NCBI GenBank assembly: GCA_934271265.1
Contig: CAKQRE010000026.1
Location: 124,001-188,000 of the forward strand
Length of the DNA stretch: 64,000 nucleotides
From: an uncultured Clostridia bacterium
GTDB taxonomy: Bacteria; Bacillota; Clostridia; Christensenellales; Borkfalkiaceae
Direction: 5' to 3'
Within the stretch, counting starts at the first letter, position 1; every line of letters begins with the position of its first letter. The translations under genes and the position numbers were made by a program. The notes beneath the pieces were generated by a model that worked only from the letters and a program-made list of their open reading frames with translations, ran no database searches and was not told the origin of the DNA. This document shows, piece by piece, positions 40,246-48,888 of the stretch.

Positions 40246-43029
40246 ATGAAAAGAAAACTTTTAGCAGTTCTTCTGGCGATCGTCGCTACGGTCTCTCTGA
40301 CCGTATTCGGCGTAACGGCTTTTGCCGACGACACGCCGACGCCGAAGAATGAGATCACTGCTGTCGACTATGAAAACATTGCCGGCGGTTACGGAATGGG
40401 ACTTGCCGTAAAAGGCTTCTCTGTTAATACACAGTCGTATTGGCAGGATATCGGCATGACCGATAAGGTCGAGGTGAAGAAAGCCGACGGAACCGCAGTT
40501 ACGCCGATGACGGTGGAATGTTGCGGAGCGCAGGTCGCCGTGCTCAGAGGTTCCGGATATGTTCCGGCAGCAGGAGATACGATCACCTTTAAAGCCGGGT
40601 TCGCTTACGGTGCGTGTTATCTCGACGCGGACGTGACCTATACGTACAACGGTGCGGCGTTTTCTACCAATCCGGTTTCGCTTATCCACATTTCCGCTGT
40701 CAATATGGATACCAGTTGGAAGGCAATCGGAATTCAATTCAGTGATTCCAAGAACGATAAAGATATGGTTGCGGTCACCGGTGCGGAATCGTATATCGTA
40801 TTGAAAGATAACGAAGGAACCGTTCTTACTCCTCATACGTATTGGAGTATGCATTCCAATTTATATCTTTTTGTAAAACAGAATTCTAACGATACGGAAA
40901 ACTGGATCGGGCTTCCCGCCGGTTCTACCTTAGAGATCAAGGAAGGTTGCCCCTTCGTGAACGGCGAAGTGGTGGAAACGGGCGCGACCTATGTTTATAA
41001 CGGCTCTCTCTGGTCCGTAAAAGCGGACGTTGAAATCGAACCTACCGAAATCACGGTTGCGGGCGTGTATTATCAGCCGTCCGCATGGGGTGCTCCCTGC
41101 ATGCAGTTCGATCTCAATCTTGCCAATGACGGCGCCTACGGACAGTATGCTCCCGGCGATCTCGCAAATCTTTCTTACGTGAACGCATGGGGCGAAACGA
41201 AAACTCTTGCGGACTGCACGTATGTAGGAACGGGTAACTTCATTGCCCGTATGGCAACCTCACTGAATCCTACCGTAGACGGCTATTTTGCAATGGTAGG
41301 CGATAAGTTCACGATCAAAAAAGGATTCACTCTTTCTGACGGTAAAGCGGTCGAAAAAACGATGAAGGATTACACGTTCATCGTTGCGGACGCGAGCACG
41401 GCGCAGGCAACGCAGCTTGTCGAGTACGTTCCCGCCACGCACGACGTAACCTCCTTCGAGCTGACCAACGACGAAGGCAATAACCTCGTTTATATCGACG
41501 CGACCAAACAGATCACTTATCAGGCGAACGAAGGCGCGCTGTTCACCCCGAAATTCACGTCCGCAAATCCCGAGATCGCTACGGTAGACGGTAACGGATT
41601 GATCACCGGCGTTGCCGCGGGAAATACGACGATTACCGTGAAAGTCGGTTCGATCGAAAGACAGATCGACGTGGAAGTAAAAGCCGCGCCCGTCATGAAA
41701 GAGCTGAAAACGAAAGTTTTCTATGAGATCGTTGCCCTGAAAGGCGAAGAAGCGAAAATTCCCGCAAACTTCTCCGTGGTAAAGGTTTACGACGACAATT
41801 CCGAAAGCACCCCCATTCTTCTTACGAGCGAAAACGCGAAGTTCAAAACACCCGTCGATACGAGCGTCGTTCCCGCGGTGACGGGGAAGGTAAAAGCGAC
41901 GATCACCGTGACCGTTGACGGCGTGGAACAGGATTTCGATCTTTTCGTGACCGTTCACGAGGTGGCTGATCTTGAATTCAAGGAAGCCGCGATCGTGGAA
42001 TGGTTTGCTTTCGCAACGTTTGTGGAATATCCCAACTGCACGGTAAATAAAGCCAACTTCACGGGCGAAAGCGCGATCACGGTGGGCGAACTTACCGATT
42101 ATTTCGATCATATCGCATATTACCGCGACGGTGAAAAGATCAACTGCGGTACGTACCTTCTCGGCGGCGGCAACATCGCGTTGTTCCCCGATTACGTCAA
42201 ACCGGGGGAAACGATCACCATCGAAAACTACGGCACGGCAATGTACAAAAAAGGCGATATCATCCGTCTGAGCAAAGGTCTTACCGTTTACGGACATAAC
42301 GGTATCATAGACGCCAACAACGGTGTCTGGACGAACGAAGCGGGCATGCTTTATAAAGACGCCGTTTTGAAAGAAGACGTCGCTTACCGTTTCAACGGAA
42401 CCGGCTGGGATCTTTACGTTCCTTACACCGACATTGCGGCGGATAACGCCACGATCGAAGTTTCGCTCGGAACGAACAACGTTTCTATCGGCGCAAAGCG
42501 CGTTCCCGATAACGCTACGACGGGTAAATTCACTTATGCCGTCGATAAAGAAGACGTTCTTACCGTTGCCGAAAACGGCAGAATCACCGCAAAGAAGGTC
42601 GGAACGGCGATCGTTACCGTTACCCTTGCCGAAGAAGACGGTTCCAATGTGAAAACGCTTACCGTAACGGTGAACGTCGTCAATAAGATCGTGAAACTCG
42701 AACTCGAATCGCTTACCGTAAAGGCAGGCACGGAAGAGATCGACAAGACCGCGATCAAAGGCTATTACGTGTACGGCGACGGAACGAAGGAAGAGGCGAA
42801 AGACCTTGCCTCCGCAACGGTCGTAGGCTATGATCCGAGCGTGACGGGCGAACAGACCATCGTTCTGAGAGTTATGCACGAAGGCACGAATTACACGGCA
42901 AATCTTACCGTAAACGTAAAGGAAGAGGAAAAAACTTCTTCCGGTTGTATGGGCGCGCTCGGCGCAACGGGACTTTTAGGTCTTCTTTCCCTTGCGGGCG
43001 TGGTTGCGATTGCGAAAAAACGCAGATAA
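40246..43029 (+). CDS. Large Ig-like (Big2) surface protein with C-terminal Ser-Gly-Cys anchor
   Basis: A 927-residue secreted protein. The signal peptide ends near VTAFA. Residues from about 38 to 400 hold three related modules of 100-130 residues that tend to close with a Tyr-x-Tyr/Phe-Asn-Gly turn (YTYNGAAFS, YVYNGSLWS); a fourth module lies at about 575-740 (YRFNGTGWD). Between and after them are Big2-type Ig domains with NPEIATVDGNGLITGVAAG and VAENGRITAKKVGT. The C-terminus is SSGCMGALGATGLLGLLSLAG followed by VVAIAKKRR: a Ser-Gly-Cys motif, one helix and a basic tail, like a CTERM-type sorting signal rather than LPXTG. AAGGAGGAATTT precedes the ATG. A role in binding the glycan or scaffolding at the surface is inferred. 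Confidence 0.8.
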   Translation: MKRKLLAVLLAIVATVSLTVFGVTAFADDTPTPKNEITAVDYENIAGGYGMGLAVKGFSVNTQSYWQDIGMTDKVEVKKADGTAVTPMTVECCGAQVAVLRGSGYVPAAGDTITFKAGFAYGACYLDADVTYTYNGAAFSTNPVSLIHISAVNMDTSWKAIGIQFSDSKNDKDMVAVTGAESYIVLKDNEGTVLTPHTYWSMHSNLYLFVKQNSNDTENWIGLPAGSTLEIKEGCPFVNGEVVETGATYVYNGSLWSVKADVEIEPTEITVAGVYYQPSAWGAPCMQFDLNLANDGAYGQYAPGDLANLSYVNAWGETKTLADCTYVGTGNFIARMATSLNPTVDGYFAMVGDKFTIKKGFTLSDGKAVEKTMKDYTFIVADASTAQATQLVEYVPATHDVTSFELTNDEGNNLVYIDATKQITYQANEGALFTPKFTSANPEIATVDGNGLITGVAAGNTTITVKVGSIERQIDVEVKAAPVMKELKTKVFYEIVALKGEEAKIPANFSVVKVYDDNSESTPILLTSENAKFKTPVDTSVVPAVTGKVKATITVTVDGVEQDFDLFVTVHEVADLEFKEAAIVEWFAFATFVEYPNCTVNKANFTGESAITVGELTDYFDHIAYYRDGEKINCGTYLLGGGNIALFPDYVKPGETITIENYGTAMYKKGDIIRLSKGLTVYGHNGIIDANNGVWTNEAGMLYKDAVLKEDVAYRFNGTGWDLYVPYTDIAADNATIEVSLGTNNVSIGAKRVPDNATTGKFTYAVDKEDVLTVAENGRITAKKVGTAIVTVTLAEEDGSNVKTLTVTVNVVNKIVKLELESLTVKAGTEEIDKTAIKGYYVYGDGTKEEAKDLASATVVGYDPSVTGEQTIVLRVMHEGTNYTANLTVNVKEEEKTSSGCMGALGATGLLGLLSLAGVVAIAKKRR

Positions 43030-43047
43030 AAACAAAATAAAGGGATA

Positions 43048-43136
43048 AAGCGATTATCGCATTATCCGGAATCGGAAACAGCGCCGCGGCGGCGGCGCGG
43101 AACGCGGGTACGGGCGGCGGCACGTGCTTCCGCCCG
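43048..43136 (+). promoter_or_regulatory. GC-rich hairpins before the GH78 gene
   Basis: GCGCCGC/GCGGCGC (43081-43098) and CGGGCGG/CCGCCCG (43111-43136) are strong hairpins without a T run. They separate the surface protein from the rhamnosidase and may reduce read-through or mark an mRNA-processing point. Confidence 0.5.
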
Positions 43137-43169
43137 GGCTTCCGCTAAGTTACAGGATATAAGAGGCTT

Positions 43170-45668
43170 ATGTTTAAAATTTTAAACTTCAGAACAGAAT
43201 ATCAGACGAGACCTTTGGGTATCGATTGTGAAAAGCCGCATTTTTCGTGGCAGTATTCCGAAGAGTTTCAAGGCGCGCGCTCTTACCGCATTTGCGTAGC
43301 GTCCTCGGAAGCCGCGCTTTCGGGATCGCCCGATATGTGGGACAGCGGTGAGATCACGTCTGACGAAAGCATCGGAATCGAATATAACGGTAAGCCGCTT
43401 CGGTCGCATAGCCGCTACTATGTGCGGTTGTGCGTTATCGGTCTTTCCGGCGAAAGCACGGAGATCGTCGATTGGTTTGAAACGGCGCTGTATCATATAG
43501 AGGACTGGAAAGGGAAGTGGGTCGGTATCCCCGTGAATTTCAACGGCGGAACCCTTCTCTTCCGCAAGCAGATCGATATTCCCGAGGGGAAAACGATCGC
43601 GCGGGCGAGAGCGTATATCTGCGGGCTCGGCTATCACGAATTTTTCGTGAACGGAGAAAAGGCGGGTACTTCCGTCCTCAATCCTTCCGTCACGGAGTAC
43701 GAAAAGAGGGTGGAGTACTGCGTTTACGATATGAAGCCTTTGCATGCCGGGGCAAACGTGATCGGCGTGGAAATCGGTTACGGTTGGTTCGGCTCGAGAA
43801 AAATGCTCGCGCAACTTTATGTGGAATATACGGACGGAACGTATTTCGAAGATCATTCCGGTCCCGCGTACGGCTGGTGGGTCGGCGGAAGTCCGACGAT
43901 CGCGAACGGTATTTACGAGGGGGAAACGTACGACGCCCGCATCGAGAAAAAATATCCTTTGAACTGGGCGACTGTCGATTACGAACCGACCTGGGCAAAC
44001 GGCTGGATGTACACCATTTATACCGCGGCTCCGCGCGGAAAACTCGTCGCGCAGAGCATCGAACCGATCAGAAAGTGTGCCGAATTTGCCGAGGTTTCCC
44101 GCAAAAACAAGGGGAACGGGATCACCGTTTCCGATATGGGCGTGAACTTCGCCGGTTGGGTGAGGATCTGCGTGAAAGGTGAGTGCGGCGCGAGCGTTAC
44201 GCTGAAATTCGGCGAACAGCTCGACGCGGAAGGTTACGTGAATCAACTGAATCTTCGTTCGGCAAAATGCACGGATCGATACATATTGAAGGGAGAAGGC
44301 GAGGAGATTTTCGCTCCGCGGTTTACCTATCACGGATTCCGTTACGTTCAGTGCGAAACGGAAGGGAAAGTCGAGCTGCTTACGATCACGGGAGAACACG
44401 TTCATACGGACGCGCCAATCGTAGGAACTTTCGAATGTTCGGATCGGATCCTGAACCGCCTGCATTACAACGCCGTCTTAACGGAACAGAGCAACGAACA
44501 TTCCATCCTGACCGACTGCCCGCAGAGAGACGAGAGATTCGGGTGGCTGAACGATCTCGGTTCCCGCATTTATCAGTCCGTTTATAACGTCGATCTCGCG
44601 CGGTTTATGCCGAAATTCATCCGCGACATTGCCGATACCGAAACGGATAAGGGCGAGATCGCAGATACCGCGCCTTACTACACGGGTGGCGTCCCCGCCG
44701 ATCCCGTCTGCGTGATCTTCCTGCTTCTCGCAACCTATTCTTACCGTTATTACGGCAACGTTTCCGTCGCGAAAGAGCACTACGAAAAACTGAAGGCGTG
44801 GGTGGAATACCTGAAAAGCCGTTCGGACGGATATATCATGGATTACTATTATTACGGCGACTGGGTCCTGCCTTTCCCGCAGACGGTCATGCCCGATAAT
44901 ATTTACGTTTCTACCGTATATCTTTACTGGCATCTGAAAGAAATGGCAAAAATTGCCCGTATCGCGGGCAACGAGGAAGACGCCGCCCGTTATGCAGCCG
45001 AAGCGGAAGAATCGAAAAAGGCGATCAACGCGAAATATTTCGACCCGTCTTCCCGCAATTATTCCCGCGGAACGCAGACGGAAAACGCGCTTGCCGTTTC
45101 TCTCGGGATCTGCGAGGAAAAGTACCGCGCGGAAGTTGCCGCAAACGTTTATAAAGACGTGGTCTCCCGCAACCATCACTGCACGGGCGGAAATATCGGC
45201 TATCGCCATATTTTCTACGTGCTTGCCGAATACGGCTATACCGATGAGGCGATCGCCGTGCTGAAAAATCCGGAATACCCGGGTTGGGGCTTTATGATCG
45301 AAAAAGACGCCGGATCCGTCTGGGAGAGATGGGAATACGATATGACCAACGAAATGCACTCGTATAACCATCCGATGTTCGGCAGTTACGACGCTTTCTT
45401 CTATAAATTCCTCGGCGGTATCGACGTTTGCGAAAACGCTTTCGGCGCCGACAGAATTTCGATCGCGCCCGTGTTTGCAAAATCGGTCGATCGCGTAAAG
45501 GTGACTTACCGCACGGTAAGAGGGCTTGTCGTTTCCGGGTGGGAAAGAAAGGGGAATACCGTTTCTCTGCACGTGGAGATCCCGCCGCAAACGACCGCAT
45601 ATCTTACGCTTGCAGGGGAAGAAAAGACGCTTTCCTCCGGTAAATACGATTTCGAAATCAGCGAATAA
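43170..45668 (+). CDS. GH78 alpha-L-rhamnosidase
   Basis: A family GH78 inverting alpha-L-rhamnosidase, 832 residues, without a signal peptide, so cytoplasmic. N-terminal beta-sandwich domains (PHFSWQYSEEFQGARSYRI, WIG-type GKWVGIPV, VLNPSVTEYEKRVEYCVYD) precede an (alpha/alpha)6 barrel. Key sites are DCPQRDERFGWLND near residue 448, with the acid region, and GSVWERWEYD near 715, with the base glutamate. The C-terminal beta domain ends the protein. AGAGG precedes the ATG. It is the last gene of the glycan locus, before a terminator. It would release rhamnose from imported oligosaccharides and is the best clue to the sugar being used. Confidence 0.94.
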   Translation: MFKILNFRTEYQTRPLGIDCEKPHFSWQYSEEFQGARSYRICVASSEAALSGSPDMWDSGEITSDESIGIEYNGKPLRSHSRYYVRLCVIGLSGESTEIVDWFETALYHIEDWKGKWVGIPVNFNGGTLLFRKQIDIPEGKTIARARAYICGLGYHEFFVNGEKAGTSVLNPSVTEYEKRVEYCVYDMKPLHAGANVIGVEIGYGWFGSRKMLAQLYVEYTDGTYFEDHSGPAYGWWVGGSPTIANGIYEGETYDARIEKKYPLNWATVDYEPTWANGWMYTIYTAAPRGKLVAQSIEPIRKCAEFAEVSRKNKGNGITVSDMGVNFAGWVRICVKGECGASVTLKFGEQLDAEGYVNQLNLRSAKCTDRYILKGEGEEIFAPRFTYHGFRYVQCETEGKVELLTITGEHVHTDAPIVGTFECSDRILNRLHYNAVLTEQSNEHSILTDCPQRDERFGWLNDLGSRIYQSVYNVDLARFMPKFIRDIADTETDKGEIADTAPYYTGGVPADPVCVIFLLLATYSYRYYGNVSVAKEHYEKLKAWVEYLKSRSDGYIMDYYYYGDWVLPFPQTVMPDNIYVSTVYLYWHLKEMAKIARIAGNEEDAARYAAEAEESKKAINAKYFDPSSRNYSRGTQTENALAVSLGICEEKYRAEVAANVYKDVVSRNHHCTGGNIGYRHIFYVLAEYGYTDEAIAVLKNPEYPGWGFMIEKDAGSVWERWEYDMTNEMHSYNHPMFGSYDAFFYKFLGGIDVCENAFGADRISIAPVFAKSVDRVKVTYRTVRGLVVSGWERKGNTVSLHVEIPPQTTAYLTLAGEEKTLSSGKYDFEISE

Positions 45669-45705
45669 GTCGATTATCGGGTAATTTTTATCCGGTTGGC
45701 TTACG

Positions 45706-45733
45706 AAAGCTCCGCTTTTCGGCGGGGCTTTTT
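45706..45733 (+). terminator. Terminator of the glycan-use operon
   Basis: AAAGCTCCGC and GCGGGGCTTT form a stem with one G-U pair around TTTTCG, ending in five T. Confidence 0.85.
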
Positions 45734-45780
45734 GTCTGCAAAAAAGAAAAAATAATTTTATCGGTGTCAATCAAAAATGG

Positions 45781-45809
45781 TTGACAGCGATGAGAAGATG
45801 TGGTATAAT
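45781..45809 (+). promoter_or_regulatory. Consensus sigma-A promoter of ylxM-ffh
   Basis: TTGACA (45781-45786), 17-base spacer, TATAAT (45804-45809), a perfect match to consensus, 68 bases before ylxM. Confidence 0.92.
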
Positions 45810-45877
45810 GATCGGGAAATCGAAAGGGGGCAACGTGTGCTTTTCCCGCTTTTTCGTAAGTTCCGGAGGCGCGAGCT

Positions 45878-46195
45878 ATGAAAAACGAAGTGTATTATAA
45901 CGATTTATACGCCGTTTACGCGCCCCTTCTCACCGAACGTCAGAAAGACGTGTTCGATCTGTATTACGGGTGCGACCTTTCGCTCGGCGAGATCGCGGAA
46001 ATGAAAAATATTTCCCGTCAGGGAGTGGCGGCGTGTCTTTCCGCCTGTGAAAAACTTCTTGCGGAGTATGAGGAAAAATTAGGGTTCCTCGCAAAAAGAG
46101 GGGAGATCCTGCGGGCGATCGGCAATGCGGGAGATCTCGATTCTCTGAAAATAAGTTTAAAAAAGATTCTGGGAGACGCTGATGGCGATATTTGA
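45878..46195 (+). CDS. ylxM: YlxM-family helix-turn-helix protein
   Basis: A 105-residue protein of the YlxM/p13 family, a sigma-70 region 4-like HTH protein always found before ffh; it stimulates SRP GTPase assembly in some species. Typical segments are LLTERQKDVFDLYYGCDLSLGEIAE and ISRQGVAACLSACEKLL. CGGAGG precedes the ATG. Its end overlaps ffh by 14 bases. Confidence 0.93.
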   Translation: MKNEVYYNDLYAVYAPLLTERQKDVFDLYYGCDLSLGEIAEMKNISRQGVAACLSACEKLLAEYEEKLGFLAKRGEILRAIGNAGDLDSLKISLKKILGDADGDI

Positions 46196-47501
46196 AGGGC
46201 TTTCGGAAAAACTGAATCACATCTTTTCGAAAATGACCAAGCACGGCAGGCTGACGGAGCTCGAGATCAAACAAGCCATGCGCGAAGTGCGTATCGCTCT
46301 TCTCGAGGCAGACGTTAACCTTCAGGTCGCCAAAGACTTTATCGCGAAGGTGAGCGAAAAAGCCGTCGGTCAGGAAATTTTGAAGAGCTTAAGCCCGGCG
46401 CAGCAGGTTATTAAAATCGTAAACGAGGAATTGACCGCGCTGATGGGTTCGACGAACAGCAAGCTGATCGTAAGTCCCGAACTTCCCACCGTCATCATGA
46501 TGTGCGGACTTCAGGGCGCGGGAAAGACGACGCTTTGCGGAAAACTTGCGATGTATCTGAAAAAGCAGGGCAAGAAACCCTTGCTCGTCGCGTGCGACGT
46601 GTATCGTCCCGCCGCGATCGAACAGCTTAAGATCGTTGCGGGCAAGGCGCAGGCGGACTGTTTCGAAAAAGGACAGGGCGATCCCGTTAAGATCGCGAAA
46701 GAAGGCGTTGCTCACGCAAAGCAATTCGGTTACGACACCGTGATCATCGATACCGCAGGGCGGCTTCATATCGACGAAGCCCTCATGCAGGAACTTGAAA
46801 ATATAACGAAAACCGTCCGCGTGGACGAAATTCTTCTCACCGTCGATTCCATGACCGGTCAGGACGCCGTGAACGTTGCGAAAACCTTTAACGAAAGGCT
46901 TGCGGTAACGGGCGTCGTTCTCACCAAGCTGGACGGCGATACGCGCGGCGGTGCCTGTCTTTCCATCAAAGCCGTTACGGGCAAACCCATCAAGTTTGCC
47001 TCGGTCGGAGAAAAGCTCGGCGATCTCGAACCCTTTTATCCCGATCGTATGGCGAGCAGGATCCTCGGCATGGGCGACGTTCTCTCGCTGATCGAAAAAG
47101 CGCAGGAAGCCGTGACCGAAGAGCAGATGCAGAAAATGGAGAAAAAGTTCCGCGAGAACAGTTTTACGCTGAACGATTATCTCGAGCAGTTCGCCATGAT
47201 CAAGAAGATGGGCGGCGCGAAAGGGCTTGTGGATATGCTTCCCGGAATGGGGGCGAAAGTCAAAATTTCCGAAAAGGATATCGACGAAAAGAGGATCGAA
47301 CGCACGAAAGCCATTATTTTAAGCATGACGAAGCGTGAGCGCAACGATCCTTCCGTGATCAACTATTCGAGAAAACAGAGGATCGCAAACGGCAGCGGAA
47401 CGACCGTACAGGAGGTCAATCAGCTCCTGAAACAGTTTGAACAGACCAAGCAGATGATGAAAATGATGAAGGGCAAAAAAGGATTCAGAATGCCTTTTTG
47501 A
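46182..47501 (+). CDS. ffh: Signal recognition particle protein Ffh
   Basis: The SRP54-type GTPase that binds signal peptides and SRP RNA. It has 439 residues. The N domain is followed by the G domain with GLQGAGKTTLCGKLA, DTAGRLHIDE and TKLDGDTRGG, then a methionine-rich M domain with KKMGGAKGLVDMLPGMG and a C-terminal QMMKMMKGKKGFRMPF. It follows ylxM and precedes rpsP, the conserved Bacillota order. Confidence 0.97.
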   Translation: MAIFEGLSEKLNHIFSKMTKHGRLTELEIKQAMREVRIALLEADVNLQVAKDFIAKVSEKAVGQEILKSLSPAQQVIKIVNEELTALMGSTNSKLIVSPELPTVIMMCGLQGAGKTTLCGKLAMYLKKQGKKPLLVACDVYRPAAIEQLKIVAGKAQADCFEKGQGDPVKIAKEGVAHAKQFGYDTVIIDTAGRLHIDEALMQELENITKTVRVDEILLTVDSMTGQDAVNVAKTFNERLAVTGVVLTKLDGDTRGGACLSIKAVTGKPIKFASVGEKLGDLEPFYPDRMASRILGMGDVLSLIEKAQEAVTEEQMQKMEKKFRENSFTLNDYLEQFAMIKKMGGAKGLVDMLPGMGAKVKISEKDIDEKRIERTKAIILSMTKRERNDPSVINYSRKQRIANGSGTTVQEVNQLLKQFEQTKQMMKMMKGKKGFRMPF

Positions 47502-47526
47502 TCGTGTTTTTTACGGCGTTCCGCTT

Positions 47527-47583
47527 CGGGGTTTCCCGTGCGGCGGGCGGCGCGAAAATATAAGGCAGAAAGCGGAAACCCCG
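47527..47583 (+). promoter_or_regulatory. Long-range hairpin in the rpsP leader
   Basis: CGGGGTTTCC (47527-47536) and GGAAACCCCG (47574-47583) are perfectly complementary across a 37-base loop containing CGGCGGGCGG. It may be a leader structure controlling the rpsP operon; the role is inference. Confidence 0.45.
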
Positions 47584-47599
47584 CTATAAGCCGATCAAC
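47581..47599 (-). repeat. Copy of motif GTTGATCGGCTTATAG (rpsP leader)
   Basis: On the minus strand it reads GTTGATCGGCTTATAGCGG, matching 58034-58053 at all but one inserted base. It lies 29 bases before the rpsP start codon. Confidence 0.6.
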
Positions 47600-47628
47600 A
47601 GGAAAAAATTTAAACGGAGGATATCAAA

Positions 47629-47925
47629 ATGGCAGTCAAAATGAGATTGACGAGACTCGGCGATAATAAATCGCCCAGCTATCGTATCGTCGTTGTCGAC
47701 AGCAGAAAGGCGAGAGACGGAGAGTATATCGACAAAGTCGGATTCTACAATCCGAAGGCGAATCCCGCCGAAGTCGTGATCGATAACGAAAAAGCGAAAG
47801 ACTGGATTTCCAAAGGCGTTCAGCCCACCGAAACCGTCAGAGCGCTTTTGCTTAACGCCGGCGTGATCGAAAAGTCCGACAAATTGTCGCCCGCTAAGAC
47901 CAACCCGAAGAAGAAAAAGAAGTAA
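47629..47925 (+). CDS. rpsP: 30S ribosomal protein S16
   Basis: Small-subunit protein S16, 98 residues. MRLTRLGDNKSPSYRIVVVD and GFYNPKANP are diagnostic. It has the usual basic lysine tail. CGGAGGATATCAAA precedes the ATG, and khpA follows after 18 bases. Confidence 0.98.
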   Translation: MAVKMRLTRLGDNKSPSYRIVVVDSRKARDGEYIDKVGFYNPKANPAEVVIDNEKAKDWISKGVQPTETVRALLLNAGVIEKSDKLSPAKTNPKKKKK

Positions 47926-47943
47926 TAAGGAGCGACAACAAAA

Positions 47944-48189
47944 GTGTTAGACCTTATTAAATACATCGTAAACCAATTCGCGGAGAAGCCCGAAGACGTC
48001 GAGTATCTCACCGAGGAAAAAGGGGATACGATCGAGGTTACCGTTTTGCTCGACGAAAGCGATATGGGCAAAGTGATCGGCCGTCAGGGCAAGATCGCGA
48101 AAGCTCTCAGGACGATCGTCAAAGCGGCTTCGGCGAAGAGCGGAAAGAGATATAACATCGAGATCAAAGGAAAAGACGAAGCCGAATAA
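47944..48189 (+). CDS. khpA: KH-domain RNA-binding protein KhpA
   Basis: An 81-residue single-KH-domain protein (YlqC/KhpA) that partners with KhpB (EloR) and affects cell division and elongation in streptococci. The KH loop is DMGKVIGRQGKIAKALRTIV, with GRQG as the GxxG. It starts with GTG behind AAGGAGCG. Its position between rpsP and rimM is conserved. Confidence 0.95.
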   Translation: MLDLIKYIVNQFAEKPEDVEYLTEEKGDTIEVTVLLDESDMGKVIGRQGKIAKALRTIVKAASAKSGKRYNIEIKGKDEAE

Positions 48190-48201
48190 TTCCGGCGCGA
48201 A

Positions 48202-48245
48202 GGGCTGTCGTCGGCGGGGTTCCGTCGTCGGCGGCTTCTTTTTTT
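48202..48245 (+). terminator. Probable terminator after khpA
   Basis: GGGCTGTCG (48202-48210) can pair with CGGCGGCTT (48229-48237), using several G-U pairs, with seven T following. GTCGTCGGCGG is duplicated (48207 and 48224), which gives alternative pairings. Confidence 0.55.
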
Positions 48246-48381
48246 ACGTGCGGGCGTATATCCGAGATTTTCGCCCGCGCGAAGAAATCTCCGCCTGTTG
48301 TTCCCCGTTGCTTTTTTACGGGAAATATGGGGCTATAAGGCGATGATCGGCTAATTTATTCGGGTATTATACGGGAAATTT

Positions 48382-48888
48382 ATGAATGACAAAATCGAAA
48401 TCGGCGCGGTTGCGAAACCGCAGGGGATCAAGGGCGCGCTCAAAATAAAACTGTTTTGCGATTCGTTTGCGGCAGTGAAAAACGTTACTTTCGTGCAGAT
48501 CGGAGAGAAGGACTACCGCGTGGAAAATTTTACGCCCGCCGAGGCGGAAACGGCGATCCTTACGCTTGAAGGGGTTATCGACCGCAACACGGCGGAGACT
48601 TTCCGCCTGAAAACGGTGTTTGCCGAAAAGAGCGAGGTGATAAAGCCGGAAGGAAAATTTTTCATTGCGGACGTCATCGGGTGCGAGCTGGTGCTTTCCT
48701 CCGGAAAATCGATCGGCAGGATCACGGACGTGGTGAAGGGAAACGTGGATTACTATTATCTCGACACGGCGGAGGGAAAAGCCGTTTTTCCGTTGATCGA
48801 AAAACTCGGGGCGAAATTCGGGATCGAGGAAAGGAAAGTAACCGTAAACGCGGAGGCTTTCACGGAGGTCGTGCTGTATGAGGATTGA
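48382..48888 (+). CDS. rimM: Ribosome maturation factor RimM
   Basis: A 16S rRNA processing factor for 30S assembly, 168 residues. N-terminal RimM domain (IGAVAKPQGIKGALKIKLF) and C-terminal PRC-barrel (VIGCELVLSSGKSIGRITDV). No strong Shine-Dalgarno site; ACGGGAAATTT precedes the ATG. It overlaps trmD by 11 bases. Confidence 0.94.
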   Translation: MNDKIEIGAVAKPQGIKGALKIKLFCDSFAAVKNVTFVQIGEKDYRVENFTPAEAETAILTLEGVIDRNTAETFRLKTVFAEKSEVIKPEGKFFIADVIGCELVLSSGKSIGRITDVVKGNVDYYYLDTAEGKAVFPLIEKLGAKFGIEERKVTVNAEAFTEVVLYED

